Assembly: GCA_963682025.1 (NCBI GenBank)
Contig: OY821521.1
Coordinates: 198,659,526 to 198,723,525, forward strand
Length of the DNA stretch: 64,000 nt
Direction of reading: 5' to 3'
Source: Cordilura impudica
Taxonomy: Eukaryota > Arthropoda > Insecta > Diptera > Scathophagidae
In this document: positions 22,844 to 35,225 of the stretch, one piece after another
Layout: the number at the start of each line of letters is the position of its first letter
Position numbering within the stretch: position 1 is the stretch's first letter
The notes under the pieces: generated by a model
Seen by the model: only the letters and a program-made list of their open reading frames with translations
Database searches by the model: none
Told to the model about the DNA's origin: nothing
Position numbers and translations under genes: made by a program

Positions 22844-25769
22844 GTTTTTTGTCAGTAGCCTAAAATCAATTTAAATCAAATAGTTTTCCCGAATCAAAGT
22901 ACCTGCAACAATATAAAATCGCTTTGTTGTGACAAAAATATTTCTGCACATTGTGTTATATAAATGCATATTTTGCTTTTAAGTGCATATTGTTTTACAT
23001 ATTTTGTGATTTTTATTGGATATTTAATTTTTTTTTTAAATAATACATGATTTAAGAATTTATATGCATTACAATACACGATTCTATTTTGAGAATGTTT
23101 CGAAAAATTTAAATTGATTAAATTGTTTTTAATTGGATGAAATTTGAAAAAAAAATCGAATTATGTAGATTAGCCGATCACAAATTACACACAAACAAAA
23201 CAGCTCTTCCGCAAAAATGTTGTTTAGTGATGCCAAGTTTTTAAATATCTAACACGACAAATTGTTTTGCAAAATTTCTTAACATTTCTTATTGGAATAC
23301 TAATACAATATAATACTAATAAGATTTTTTTTTATCAAATATATAACATCGAAACCTCATTTAAAGTAATATTTGAAATTAAGACGCCTTCAGATTTTAC
23401 GGAATATATATATGTAAATTTTTCTTATTTTATATTTAGGATATCTCAAAGTTCTATAAATTTTTTTTATATAAATTTCTCAAATTTTGACCTGAAAATC
23501 AAGCTCCATTATTTACACATTAAGTTTTTTATTGAAGTGTTTAACTAACGTCATTACACATTACGATTTGTCGAACAGAAACTTTAAATTTTTATAACGA
23601 AAAAAACTGCAACAGTTCTTTTAAATCAGTTTTCACATAGATTCATATTTTAAAAATTACAAATAGATTTAAAAATTACAAAATATATGAAACAAAATAT
23701 GTAATGAAAAGTACATTTCCTTAAAGTCAAAAATCCAAATTAGTTGAATCGATATTGAAAAGCAGACTTAATTTACTTTACTTTGGTCTAGTTGGCCCTC
23801 AAAGGGATATATACACCCCTGTTCTTGAAACACTATCACAAAAAAAAATTCGTAAATGAAAAAATTCTTAAATCCACGAGTTTTTTGCTGTTCTCTAATT
23901 TCAATAAGAATATTTTTTCTCGTTTAATTCACATAGAAAAGGCTTTGTGAAATCAAAACAAATGCCCTTTTTTCTACTAAACAGGTCTTAAGAGATAAAA
24001 AAACAATTGATATTTAAACTCTAACATGTTTTTTATTGAACCTTGTCATTATTTTAAAAAATTAGACATTAATTTTATGAAAAAAAAAAAATGATTTTAA
24101 AAAACGTCTACATTTTGCGCTGATTTAAAAAAAAAATCGTAATAAGTGGTCGATGTTAATAAAACACACTTTTTGCGATGATGCTGTTCTATAATTATAA
24201 TAAAAACTTTTTATTTACACAATCTATTTTCCATTATAATTTTTTCAATTGTAACATAGACCCTTTATGCACTAATTATTGCAAATAAAGGAATTAAAAA
24301 AAATTTTTTCATCAAATCACTATTTTTATTTTTTTTTGCATATGTTCGAAACAGTAGTGATGCCAGTCAAATCCAATTTATTTGAATATCGAGATTTTTT
24401 TTTTGGTGATGCCTAACTTTTTAAAAATATAAAAGTCATTTTTAATTGAATGAAATTGAAGAACAGAAACAATTAAATTAACAAATAAGTTGTTATTTTA
24501 AAAGAAAATATTTTTCTTTACACTTTTTCTATAAACTTAAGAAAAAACATGCACAAAATACTTAAAAGTTTTTTGTGAAACTGAATAAAGAACCATATGG
24601 CACCTCGGTTTCTAGATAACATATGTTCTTAACTCAAACATATGTTTCCATTAAATAAATAAAAAAAAAGTGGTTTCAAGAAACCCAAAATTTCAATTTC
24701 ATGTGATTTTATATTCACTCTTATTCAAATAACAACGTTTCAAGAACAGGGCTGATAAATTATTAAAGTTGAGAATTCGAATTTAAAAACTTAAAAACTT
24801 TAAGCATCTCTTTCTATTAAACAATACCGAATGATTAAAATTTGTATGCGAAATTCAGATTCAGATTTTAGATTTCACAATGTCGAATTTTTAACAAATA
24901 TTAATTCAATATTTTTCTTACCTCATCTTGCCCGCTGAAAAATAGAAAAAAAGTACTTTGTGATTAAAAATGTTTATTTTTGCAAAAGAATTATATCTTC
25001 GTTGTAAACAACGGTTTTGTACGTAGAAAATAAAGTATGACGTACGACATATGAATTACACGTGACGTCATACAAGTCATTTACATTCTTTCACTTCACA
25101 CTTTTTTTAAGTCGAAAAATTTTATTAACCCTATCACAATCGAACTCAAACTGCTGGACAATGTAACAATGCCACATTAATATTAATTTTTTCGAAAATA
25201 TGTTTTGCTAGTATGTCCTGTCATGCTTCGCTTCGACTTACCGAGACTTATTGACTTGTTTTCATAATAAATTTTTCTTAGGAAGTTTGTACAATTAAAA
25301 CTATTTAATTTGTTTATTTTATATATTTTTTTTTATTTCAATACTAGCTGGTATATAATATTTTTTGTTTTTCATTTGGCGCAAAAATTTTAAATTTTTT
25401 TGGTGTTTCTACTCTGAAGCAAGGTACATATAACTGCCCATGAGAAAAACATTGGATTTTCTAAGCCCTTGAATTTAGAGTATCATTCGCCATTGTTATT
25501 TTTTTTAAGCGATTTTTGATTTTGGGCGGTTTTCGATTTTGCGAATTTTTGCTTCTCAAGATGTATGTTTTCGGCAATTTTTGTTTTTCGTGATATTCGG
25601 GTTTGGCGATTTTTGATTTTGGCGATTCTGCCCATATTTTTCACGAATTCGCACATTGGTTATTAATGTACTTGTCAAAATTTTCAAGCCGTCATTTTCG
25701 TATTACTTTATGTTTTTTGTATAGAAGGTGCCACGCCCACTTTGCCCATTTTGTATGGGCGGTGTCGCG
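22844..25769. other. AT-rich unique DNA, no gene seen
   Basis: About 2.9 kb of unique sequence. Open frames of 60-93 codons (for example 23267-23548) are AT-biased and have no motif. Near 25375-25770 it turns into decayed repeat with CCACGCCCAC words, like the Helitron bodies at 57.6-58.7 kb. Confidence 0.5.
25059..25070. promoter_or_regulatory. Overlapping CACGTG and TGACGTCA palindromes
   Basis: CACGTGACGTCA combines an E-box and a full CRE-type palindrome; TGACGTACGACATATG lies 20 bases upstream. These match bHLH and bZIP binding consensuses. No adjacent gene is seen in the window, so function is unproven. Confidence 0.25.
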
Positions 25770-25784
25770 GATTTGCGGAAAATT

Positions 25785-26039
25785 TTCCGAAAACAATTTC
25801 CCGAAAACTATTTCCCGAAAACTATTTCCCGAAAAGAATTTCCCGAAAACAATTTCCCGAAATTACAATTTCCCGAACACAATTTCCCGAAATGATAATT
25901 TCCCGAAATTACAATTTACCGAACACAATTTCCCGAAAATACAATTTCCCGAAATTACTATTTCCCGAAATTACAATTTCCCGAAATACAATTTCCCGAA
26001 CACAATTTCCCGAAACTACAATTTCCTGAAATTACTATT
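25785..26039 (+). repeat. Foldback left arm, TTTCCCGAAA(N)n tandem repeats
   Basis: About 17 units of 13-17 bp based on TTTCCCGAAAACAA and TTTCCCGAAATTACAA. Open frames rich in FPKTISRNYN that cross it (25603-26058, 25742-26029) are repeat by-products. Confidence 0.9.
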
Positions 26040-26040
26040 T

Positions 26041-26330
26041 CTTCAAATAGCTTGTTGATGGCATTTCCAAAACAATACCATCAGAAATTCCGGCCGAAGC
26101 GCGAGCAATCAGTTCATGACCACTTGATGTAGTGGTCCGGGCAAGATCTTTCAGCTCATTAACGATTTTTTCTTTAGCAACGAAAGCCGCTTCGGTGCTG
26201 TGATTGTGAAGAGCCTTTTTTTTTTATAGTATCGTTGCAAGTTATGACCCGACCGCCAATAAACGCTATCAACGGACTGACCGTCGTCATGACACAAGAA
26301 ACCATTTAAAAGCAACCTCTGTTTACCTTT
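26041..26330 (-). pseudogene. FLYWCH-domain / MULE-type protein fragment, copy 1
   Basis: Minus-strand reading with frame changes gives KQRLLLNGFLCHDDGQSVDS and VYWR (FLYWCH zinc-finger words, with FLY changed to FLC), then HNHSTEAAFVAKEKI and DLARTTTSSGHELIARASAG to a stop where the left arm begins. The FLYWCH Cys near the middle is lost here (compare GKHC in copy 2), so this copy is dead. FLYWCH fingers commonly precede MULE transposase domains in insects; no catalytic DDE part is present. Confidence 0.65.
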
Positions 26331-26639
26331 TTTTTAACTAAAAAAAAAACTTCGCTATGAAAGGTGGTAACGATTCCGTAGCAGCTACTGCATGGGCAGG
26401 ATGTGATGGAGTGAGCGTTATCCGTCGGGAGGTCTGAATACCGAAGTGTTCAAAGTCACAATGAAAAAATAAGCGTATGACACTCCAATAAATAGGTCCG
26501 GATGACGAGGGATGGTGGAAGCGGAAGGGCGCAGTGCGGGGTGGGGGAACTGTTTTTTCGAGAAGTCGTATACTCAAGAAATTGTTTTTTCGAGAAATCG
26601 TATGTAACAAGTTTTTTTTATGGGAAAATTAAGAATATA

Positions 26640-26920
26640 TGGGAAGTTGTAAACTAAAAATAGGGAAGTTGTAATTTCGAGAAATTGTGTTCGGGAAATT
26701 GTAATTCCGGGAAATTGTAATTTCGGGAAATTGTAATTTCTGGAAATTGTAATTTCGGGAAATTGTTTTCGGGAAATTGTTTTCGGGAAATTGTTTTCGG
26801 GAAATTGTAATTTCGGGGAATTGTTTTTTCGGGGAATTGTTTTTTCGGGCAATTGTTTTCGGGAAATTGTATTTGGGAAATTGTTTTCGGGAAATTGTTT
26901 TCGGGAAATTTTCCGCAGAG
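26640..26920 (-). repeat. Foldback right arm, tandem repeats
   Basis: Inverted counterpart of the left arm, built of GGGAAATTGTTTTC and GGGAAATTGTAATTTC units of 13-17 bp, ending TTTTCCGCAGAG. Confidence 0.9.
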
Positions 26921-26929
26921 GGTGTCACG

Positions 26930-27299
26930 CCCACTGCTCGGAGCACACGTATTTTTTTCGACTATTCACACTTATGAGCTCACGCAAATTTAATATATTA
27001 TTTAATATATTATATATATGAAAGGTGCCCCTGACCATTTATGTCTAGTCCCACCCACATTTTTGTTAATAATAGATGATATCAGACTAGCTTGCACAGC
27101 TGCCCTTGTCAGAGTACTCGAGATATATGATATTGAACAATTACTTCATATAGGAGGTAGAACGCCCCTTTATCCCATTCCGCCCATTTTCATCATGGCT
27201 ACTAACATTAATAATAGGTAACCTCACACAAATTTGGAAACCTACCTACCTGCTCTACCCACTGCGACCAATTTGATCTTTTGTACAGCCCATGGTTGT
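26930..27299. other. Spacer, decayed repeat
   Basis: Continues the CACGCCCAC-type repeat that the Foldback element interrupted, then unremarkable sequence before the non-LTR relic. No gene. Confidence 0.45.
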
Positions 27300-28500
27300 C
27301 CTAAAGATTAAGACTCCTTATAAACCCAATTACCCTATTTGGCATGAGATACCATATGTCCCGGGGGATACAGTGTAATCTCCAGAGGGACAAGGGTTCT
27401 TTTGCCACTTAATTTTAGACATTCCCAGAGTATGTGTCCCGCTGTTTCTACCCCCTGTTCGCAGAACGCAGAACATACACATGTCTGTAACAGACGGACT
27501 TTTTATTCGTAGATGATATCTAAGACTCAGTATAGAATCCCGTCAAAGTCCTTAAGTCCTTCTTATTAAGGGAAAGTAATCTTTCCGATTGAACATTGGA
27601 TGGAGTTATAAATCTCTTAGCTTGCAAATGACCGGGATATTTATCCCAGTATTCGGCACTTCTTTATTTTTCCCCCCTGGAATTGTACCCTCGATTGGCT
27701 TGCCAATCTACACTTTCGTTGCCCTCGTGTCCCGGAATCCAACATAAAGTTAGTTTGCTGTTTGTTGAGCGCTTCAATGCAATCCAAAACAAGTTTAGAC
27801 GTCACGTTGCATAGGACATAATTGCCTTGAGTGCAGCCTGGCTGTCGGATAGTATGGAAATAAGTGCAGTTGTGTGATGTTAAGCATGAAGCCAATCAGT
27901 TGGGCACATTCTTTTCGCCCCGATGATGCCAATACATTCAATGCGCTACACCTTGTTCTGGATTGCCTTAGCATTCGCTTGCTCAGCCTTTGGGCACCAT
28001 GCAGGAACAGAATAATTAACCATTGGTTTCACTATAGCTCTAAACGACCCGTAGCTCCTGTGAGGTTTTAAACCCCACGTTCTACCAAATAGCCTTTGGC
28101 AGGCATACAATGCCCTAGTGGCTTTTTTGGCAATTTGATCTAAGTGGATATTCCATGTGAGGGATTTATCTAGGGATTTATCTAGTGGACTAGGACAGCC
28201 CCTAGTGGCACTCATGGCCCTAGAGTTAAGCATCTCCACGGTCCAATTTATTATGATTAGAGAAATATTCTTTCTCAATATGGCCTCTTTAATTGCCCTA
28301 TATGACGTATTATCGTCATATATCAAGAAAGGCATGAAGAGATATATGTTTGGCATAAAGTGCTTTTTCTACTATTGTGACAACATTATGGACAGTTAAT
28401 TCCGTAGATTTATCCTGCTGGTACGCAAACTGAAGTTCATGAATAGGTTTGCGTGCAAGGTACGTGTCCCTGATATGATGGTCCAGAACTTTTTCCATTG
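27300..28500 (-). pseudogene. Non-LTR retrotransposon relic: RT, RNase H, C-terminal zinc motif
   Basis: Minus strand, jockey/R1/LOA-type polyprotein, 5'-truncated. Reverse transcriptase words: MEKVLDHHIRDTYLARKPIH, ELQFAYQQDKSTE, LHAFLDI (first RT Asp region), NWTVEMLNSRAMSA and TRGCP. The RT is then cut by a deletion that joins it to SLTWNIHLDQIAKKATRALY and LFGRTWGLKPH, MVNYSVPAWCPKAEQA. An RNase H-like part follows (LVLDCIEALNKQQTNF). The C-terminus has LNKKDLRTLTG and a CxxC...HxxxxC motif, then IWYLMPNRVIGFIRSLN before a stop near 27302. A 7-bp tandem duplication (27460-27473) shifts the frame inside the zinc motif. The polymerase catalytic YADD box is not seen. Confidence 0.8.
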
Positions 28501-29879
28501 TCTTCAGGCAAAAAAAAAAAAAAAATTAGACTAACCGGTCTATACTATTTAGGTAACTGTTCAGTAGTACTCAATAGTACGCAATAATGCTCAATATATA
28601 TGATATTAAAAATTCACTTTGTATGGGAGGTACCACGCCCACTAAAGAAACAAAAAAAATTATTCCCTGTACTTCCTATAATATATACAGCAAGATTCTG
28701 TAAAAATTTCACGAAAATGGATTAATTTTATATATGTTTAATTTAGTATATGTAAAAATACTATGGGTCATATAGAACCCAGCGGTCGTGAAAGGTCACT
28801 GGAAAACTCAAAATTTTTATATATAAAATTTACAAGACTGTTTTTTGTTAAAACTTTATATGAATACTTAGAAATTTTTATTAATTTTTTTATTAATTTT
28901 TGTGTCCCTTTTACAGACTGAAAGTGGAACATGATAAATTTTACAATAATTATAGGCAGCCCCCCTTCAATTTCTTTGATATCTTAATTTTATATTATTA
29001 AATTTCTTATTGATATTTAAAATTGTTCCACTTGCTCATTAAATGGGTTAATTACTTTTATATAAAATATATATATTTTTTTTTAAACAAACAACACTCT
29101 GAACTTGAGAAATTAAAACTTTAAGTCAATGATCACGTTCATATTCATGATCTTCAAAAATTTTAATAGTTCATAACAATAAAATTAACTAACTAAAGCT
29201 TCTATGACGACATTCGAATACTGACTTCAAATCATCTTTTTTTTAAATATGGGCGCCTGCAATTTGGGCGTCACTTACAACGAACACATCAACAAAAGAT
29301 TTATTTATTTATTTATTTTTGTTTTTTTTTTTTTTGTTCATCATAAACAATATAACTATTTAGTATGCAGTTTTTAGTTTTACCCACATTCAAATGGATA
29401 AAAATTAAAAAAAAACTAATAGCAAAAAAAAAGAAGAAGAAGAATAAACACAAAATCGTAATTTTGCTAATTTATGACAAACAGTAAAAATGAAATATTT
29501 GCCAGTTGAAGTTACAGATGTAACACACGTACACTCAGAGAAAAGAGGGGATTTTAAAAGAGAACTTTGGGATTAAACGAATAAACGATTTAAAAAGTGG
29601 ACGTGAACAATATGACAACTAGGTTTGAAGCATACCTCGAGACAGTCCTTGCGATTTGGTCATAACAAATATAACAAGTGAATGCTGTCAGAAAGTACAA
29701 AAATCTTTAAAAGTCGCCTGTCCAACAGAAGTCAAAAAGCTTTAGTTCTAAGCTTTGCTAGAATTGTATAAAGCATCAGTACTTTAAAAGTAGTAGTTGT
29801 TGTTGTTTACCAGTTAACCAGGGATGTGTGTGTGGGTGTTTGTGTACGTAGCCAGTTACGGCTGCTCAGCGGGTGGCAT

Positions 29880-29928
29880 TTATAATAATAATAATAATAA
29901 TAAAAAGAAAAAAAAAAACAACAACAAC
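29880..29928. repeat. AAT and CAA microsatellites
   Basis: (AAT)n at 29880-29903 followed by an A-rich stretch and (CAA)n to about 29928. Confidence 0.9.
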
Positions 29929-30159
29929 GATTTACAAACAATCATGCATGTAACGAACTCATGTCGCAGTTTATACGAATCAGCAGACGGGGGATGTTGG
30001 ATGGATGGATGTTTTCTAGATGATGTCTATTACTTTTTTATGATCAGGTTTACATTCACGCTTATACGACTATTTTACCCACATGCGTGAAATTCTACTC
30101 TAAGCAGCCATGTATTACTCAGATGTAGTAGATGATGCAAATGATAATGACGACCACAA

Positions 30160-30194
30160 CGATGATGAAGATGATGCTGATGATGATGATGAGG
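30160..30194. repeat. GAT microsatellite
   Basis: Imperfect (GAT)n at 30160-30194 within unique sequence. Confidence 0.85.
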
Positions 30195-30522
30195 TGAAGG
30201 AGGAATACTGCAAAAACAGCATCAGCTGCCACTTAAACTGAGTGCTATCAGAGCTTTCGATCAAATTGGCTATCAGGTTGCCTTTAGATGAGATGCCAGA
30301 GGATATATATTCATTTTCAAATATTCGCTCGTACAGGTTTTCGGGACCTTCATTGTGTTCGTATTCTTATTCTTATTATTGTAAGTATTTACGAATGTTT
30401 GCGTTGAAAAATTCATTTTAATAACCGGGTGTAAAACACCACTATTAATACATGACAATTATGAATTGGTTGTGGTGTCTGTAAAAACCTTTTGACGATC
30501 GCTAACTGATACACTATCCTAC

Positions 30523-30560
30523 GTGTGTCTGTCTGTCTGTCCATCTGTCTGTCTGTTTGT
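30523..30560. repeat. TGTC microsatellite
   Basis: (TGTC)n with one interruption (CCATC). It could be a relic of the GTCY tract in family A/B elements, but no other element sequence surrounds it. Confidence 0.85.
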
Positions 30561-30768
30561 ATCTCAAGTGTGTATTGTGTACAATGTACAAAGCAGCCCT
30601 TTTTGATAGGCGCCCAGCATGGTCACATGGATGAGATGCCTCATTAATTTGTTTTTTATCGCACCTTGTTAAAAACACATGAAAGTGGATATAAAAAATG
30701 TCAATAGGCAAGCATTTAATAGTCACAATTTAATGTCAGTGACAGGCCAGAGAGCAAGATAGAAATAT

Positions 30769-30788
30769 CGAGAGAGAGAGAGAGAGAT
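30769..30788. repeat. GA microsatellite
   Basis: Ten perfect GA units. Confidence 0.9.
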
Positions 30789-31288
30789 AGAGGTTTAAAA
30801 GATAACAATAATATATAAGTTTTATGAAAATATTTCAAAGTTATTGGTATAATTTCATATTTTTATTATAAGTATAACAAAACCAAACTTATTTAAATTT
30901 TCGTCTTTATGATTTTAAAAAGTCTCAAATAGAATTTAAGATTTTAGTAAAACCGCTCCTCTTGATAAATTTAAAATTTCATTAAATCTTTACATTCTTT
31001 TAATTCTCGGCTTTTAATAATCCAAGAAAAGTATTACGCTAGCAAATGACTTAAAAATAACAAACAAGCGTTAAAAATTGGCTGCAACTGCGAAAGTAAT
31101 TCTCGCTAAGAAAGAAAGAAAAAACCTCAGCATCAGTGATGCCAAATGAACAAAAAGCGTTTAATTTTTATTGCCTTATTTTTTTAAATCATACATTTAA
31201 TTTTTTGCCTATCAACTAGTTTGAAGATTAAATTTTAATCTTTTATTACCTATTTTTTAAAATCATTATTGTCAAATCCCATCAATAC

Positions 31289-31345
31289 ACAAGTAAGAGT
31301 GTTAAATTCGGCTGTACCGATTCTTTGATGCCCTACGTCTTACCA
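31289..31345 (+). mobile_element. Family A 5' terminus, solo fragment
   Basis: ACAAGTAAGAGTGTTAAATT, then a hairpin TCGGCTGTACCGA and GATGCCCTACG. No simple-repeat array follows, unlike the other copies. Confidence 0.7.
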
Positions 31346-31778
31346 CTTTAAAACTGTTGCCGTTACTGAAACTTTAATTTCGAATACCAATTAAATTTTT
31401 AGGTTAAATGCTTTTCTTTTTGGCCAGTTTCTATTATAATTTCTTGTTATGAAAAACCATGATCGTGCCTTCTTTAGAAATTAAAATTAATTATTAATTA
31501 ATTACTACTGTATTATTATTGCTCGATTTTCCTCGGTGCAAGCGTTTGAGTTTTGACGACCGAATGTCTGGAACCCAAATGTCTAAAACAAACTTTAAGC
31601 AGTACATACCAAATAAGCCCCATAATTAGGGTTCAAGATATTCTTCTAATTTTTAAGTATTCACTGGTGCAACCGACAATATTATTCAACACGAAACGCT
31701 TGATCTGGAGGCTGCTTCAAATGTTTTTGACCGTTTGTCTCGCAACATGCCTGACTTTCGGGATCACATAATAACATA
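31346..31778. other. Spacer
   Basis: Unique sequence. A 72-codon open frame at 31553-31771 has no recognisable motif and I do not call it a gene. Confidence 0.45.
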
Positions 31779-32455
31779 TTTATAATATTAATACGCAAGG
31801 CGATTTCTTGTGACCGCTTGTGTACGCTTTTGTTATCAACCGATTTTTACAAAAAATTTACCATTTATGAGGTATTTCTCTGCAGATGTGCACCATGTGA
31901 TAATTTTTTTTTTTTTGAGTAATAACACAGGAGAACAAAATAGAACTTTTTTGGTGTTGATTTTAACTTTATTGCAATTTTTTTTTACCAATTTGAGGTC
32001 GCTGATTTCAAATCTACACTTGGTATTTTTCTATCAGCTCGACTTTACGCGATATACTTTTATGTCCAAAATTAAGGCACTTCCAACATTCAGTTCTTAA
32101 TCAGCAAAAACCTTGTTCCCTTATGTAATCATTAAAAGTTGCTACTAACACATACATAAAACACATAAAACTATACAATGCTGTATGAGTGTTTATTAAA
32201 TTTGTTATTGTGTGCCCTGTGTTGAATTGTGAATTGGCGAAAATTTATTAGCATAACTTTAGGCTGTTATAAAACTATTTATTAACAAACCCATTTATAT
32301 ATCTTCTGTGTGTTCAAGAAATAATTATAAGAAATTAAATGAATTTTGTTTAAATATTCATAAATACAGACAAAAAAAAACACTGAAAGAAAAAAATTGA
32401 ATGAAAAAAATTTCTTAAAATTTGCACTCGAACTTCGAGTGCTGGGCTCTGCTAG
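31779..32455 (+). mobile_element. Non-autonomous Helitron-like element, 677 bp
   Basis: Starts TTTATAATATTAATACGC (TC start mutated to TT), passes GCGATTTCTTGTGACCGC and AGTTGCTACTAACACATAC, and ends with the palindrome CACTCGAACTTCGAGTG and GCTGGGCTCTGCTAG, flanked by T. It is a longer member of the 9194-9517 family. Confidence 0.7.
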
Positions 32456-33404
32456 TTTTGATAACTACTTTACGTCTCTTGATCTTCTTGGTTTACATAC
32501 AAAGTCAGGGTATTTATTCTCTGGGAACTTTTAAACTCAAATCGAGTGAAGAACTGTAAATTGAAAATGTAAAATCCTCGAGGCTATTCTGAAGAATATG
32601 TCGCCACCGCATTTGGCATTGATATTTCTATATCTGTTTGTACACCCAACAATGGCGTTCCCTTAGCTTCAACATAGGCAGGAGTTCAGCCATTTAACGC
32701 AAATACTCGAGGTGACTTCACGGCAAAATAAAAGCGTAAGTATCGCACTAATAAGCAGTATGAAGAAGTGAGTTGTCCAATTATCGTTACTGAATATTAT
32801 CGACACATGGGCGAAGTCAATTTTATAGCCAGTTTTATTGGCCAGCACAAACTTCGGTTGAAGACAGGTAAATGGCCCTTTCTTCTATTTTATCATATAC
32901 TTGTTATGGCAATGGTAAATGCTTACGTTTTATAGCACCACATAAATGGCGAAAAACATCAGCAAATCGAACGTGCAAAGTTCCATGAAGAAGTAGGAGA
33001 ACGTCTTTTGGAGTTCCACACTTTATAAAAAACCAGTACTTTATCATATTTCCGTATAAATATAATTACATGTTTGAATTCTCTGGAAAAATAATTCGAT
33101 TTTCCTAATTTTAATTTTTGTGAATAAATATAATCAAACATAACAAAACTTTTTTCAAAGCTTTCTACATGAGACTGCACAATGACGGGGTAACAATGTT
33201 TGGTGTTGCAAGGCCACGCCCAATCTTGATAAAAAAAAATCGTGTGAGTCCGCTTACAGGGGAGATGTATAAACATCTAGTAATTAAATATTTTTTTATG
33301 GCACATGTTTAAAATCAAAAATAAGCGTCATCTATGTATCATTTATAGCAATCAACTGCAGGGGCTCTGCTAATATAAAAATATATATTATTATTTATTA
33401 TCTC
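32456..33404. other. Unique DNA, no supported gene
   Basis: Less AT-rich around 32570-32850. The 105-codon minus-strand frame at 32959-33276 carries no motif I recognise. A small Helitron-end-like word (GGGCTCTGCTAA) sits at 33361-33373. Confidence 0.45.
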
Positions 33405-34335
33405 AACCGGTTAAATTTTAATTTTTCGATTTTTATTTTACATTTTTCTTGTTTCATTTTTCATTTTCTATTTTTCATTTTTTATTTTTGAACTTTTCAT
33501 TTTTCGTTTTTCATTTTTAACATTTCATTTTTTATTTTTCATTTTGATTTTTAATTTTTCCTTTTTCGTTTCTCATTTTTCATTTTTTTATTTTAAATTT
33601 TTTATTTTCCATTTTTTATTTTGCGTTTTTTATTTTTCATTTTCCATTTTCAATTTTTCGTTATTCATTTTTTATTTTTCATTTCTTATTTTTCATTTTT
33701 CATTTATTATTTTTATTTTTTACTTTTCATTTTTGATTTCATTTTTTATTTTTCATTTTTAATTTTTCATTTTTCATTTTTTATTTTTTATTTTTCATTT
33801 TTAAGTTTTAATTTTTAATTTTTAATTTTTAATTTTTAATTTTTAATTTTTAATTTTTAATTTTTAATTTTTAATTTTTAATTTTTTATTTTTCATTTCT
33901 TATTTTTAATTTTTTAATTTTCGTTATTATATTTCTTTTTTACTTTTTTTTCATTTTTTATTTTTCATTTTTCATTTTCAATTTTTTATTTTTTTTCATT
34001 TTTTATTTTTAATTTTTAAGTTTTCATTTTCTATTTTTCATTTCTTATTTTAAATTTTTTATTTTTCATTTTTATTTTTCTTTTTTCATTTTTTATTTAA
34101 AATTTTTTTTCATTTTTTATTTTTCATTTTTAATTTTTATTTTTCAGTTTTTATTTTTCATTTTTCATTTTTTATTTTTCATTTTGTTATTTTTCATTTT
34201 TTATTTTTCATTTATTTTTAATTTTTTATTTTTCAGTTTTCATTATTAATTTTTCGTCTTTCCTTTTTTATTTTTTATTTTTCATTTTTTATTTCTAATT
34301 TTTTTATTTTTCATTTTTCGTTTTTCATTTTTCAT
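33405..34335. repeat. Degenerate TTTTTCATTTTTTATT array
   Basis: About 930 bp of tandem variants of TTTTTCATTTTTTATT with a pure TTTTTAA stretch near 33805-33885. It resembles the arrays inside family A elements at 6135-6845 and 60440-62040, but no family A ends adjoin it. Open frames made of FHFSFFIF-type words are by-products. Confidence 0.9.
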
Positions 34336-34984
34336 AATTTTTTCACCAATACAATCATAATTCACACCGATTTTGTCTTACGGCTCACATGTTACGCTGT
34401 TTTTGTGATTGTATTGTGAAATAGAAATTTACCCCCCTGCACGTATAGATGTTTACACATCAAAAATTATAAGTGGATTCGAGTTTTATGACCCAAATTA
34501 AGTTTAAAAAGTAATTTTTATTTAAAAAACCTTTGCTATGCATTAGAGGGATGGATAAAAGTTTCGGAAGATAGTTTTAAGGGGACATAATATTTTTCCC
34601 TCGAGCTATTAAAATTTACGTTAATACTACGGCAAAATTTTATGAAATTTTATTTTAGTGCTAATCAGGGTAAAAAAATATATTTTAAGTAAAATAATCC
34701 ATTCATCAATAATTCAACAAAATTTAATTGACATTAAAAGCTCGATTTGTTATGAAATTCTCGAATCCATGAGAATACATCCACAGACACTACTGAGAAA
34801 GGTGTTAAATTAATAAAATATTTTGCCTAAGTTTTCACGAACAACGTAAAAGAAAATATGTTTCAGCTTAAAAATGCCGCATAATGCCCAAAACAAGATC
34901 CTACATATTCAAAATTTAACATAATTTTGGTACAAACTGTTAAACTTATGTCAACCGATTTTTTAAGAATTAATGAGACACGAG
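34336..34984. other. AT-rich spacer
   Basis: Unique sequence, no gene or element recognised. Confidence 0.45.
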
Positions 34985-35225
34985 CAAGATCCGTCTGTCC
35001 GTATGTGTGTCTGTCTGTTTAAACGACACTCATTGACAAAAATAAACCATTTACCTAACTGAACTTAGGACAATATTATTTGCCACTATTTCCTTTAGGT
35101 TAATATTTAAAATGGGGTAAATCGAGCATCATTGTGCCAAGATATGGTCTGAAATATGGAGATACCTCTAAAAAAAATTCTAAAAATTCTGTTAGTTTGT
35201 TGTAATAATTTAGTCTTAAGTTTAT
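34985..35225 (-). mobile_element. Family A element, body fragment
   Basis: Matches 5860-6100: a GTCY tract in GTCTGTCCGTATGTGTG, the ACACTCATTGACAAAAA segment, AATATTATTTGCCA, then GGAGATACCTCTAAAAAAA and GTTTGTTGTAATAATTTAG. Neither end remains. Confidence 0.6.

Larger units (their letters stand above)
25770..26920 (-). mobile_element. Foldback-like/MULE-type element, copy 1
   Basis: Bounded by a 9-bp direct repeat, GGTGTCGCG (25761-25769) and GGTGTCACG (26921-26929), one mismatch. The ends are GATTTGCGGAAAATTTTCC and its approximate inverse. The left arm (25785-26039) and the right arm (26640-26920) consist of short tandem repeats of TTTCCCGAAAACAA and TTTCCCGAAATTACAA, and are inverted to each other. 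The ~600-bp core carries a FLYWCH/MULE-like coding fragment. Arms of short tandem repeats and a 9-bp duplication are the hallmarks of Drosophila Foldback (FB/NOF), which belongs with Mutator-like (Phantom) elements. Sister copy: 47316-48308. Confidence 0.8.
28501..31288. other. Unique DNA with microsatellites, intron- or intergenic-like
   Basis: Starts with an A-run (28509-28525), then mostly unique sequence. Bases 29800-30300 are less AT-rich and hold AAT, CAA and GAT microsatellites. No coding frame here is supported by any motif. Confidence 0.5.

Noticed and set aside
25603..26058. Frames of 90-150 codons with repeated FPKTISRNYN words, also at 26574-27021, 47304-47594 and 48019-48312
   Set aside because: They read through the tandem-repeat arms of the Foldback-like elements.
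32959..33276. 105-codon minus-strand frame
   Set aside because: No recognisable motif; AT-rich, and length is within what chance gives here.
33544..33818. Phe-rich frames of 65-72 codons
   Set aside because: By-products of the TTTTTCATTTTT array.
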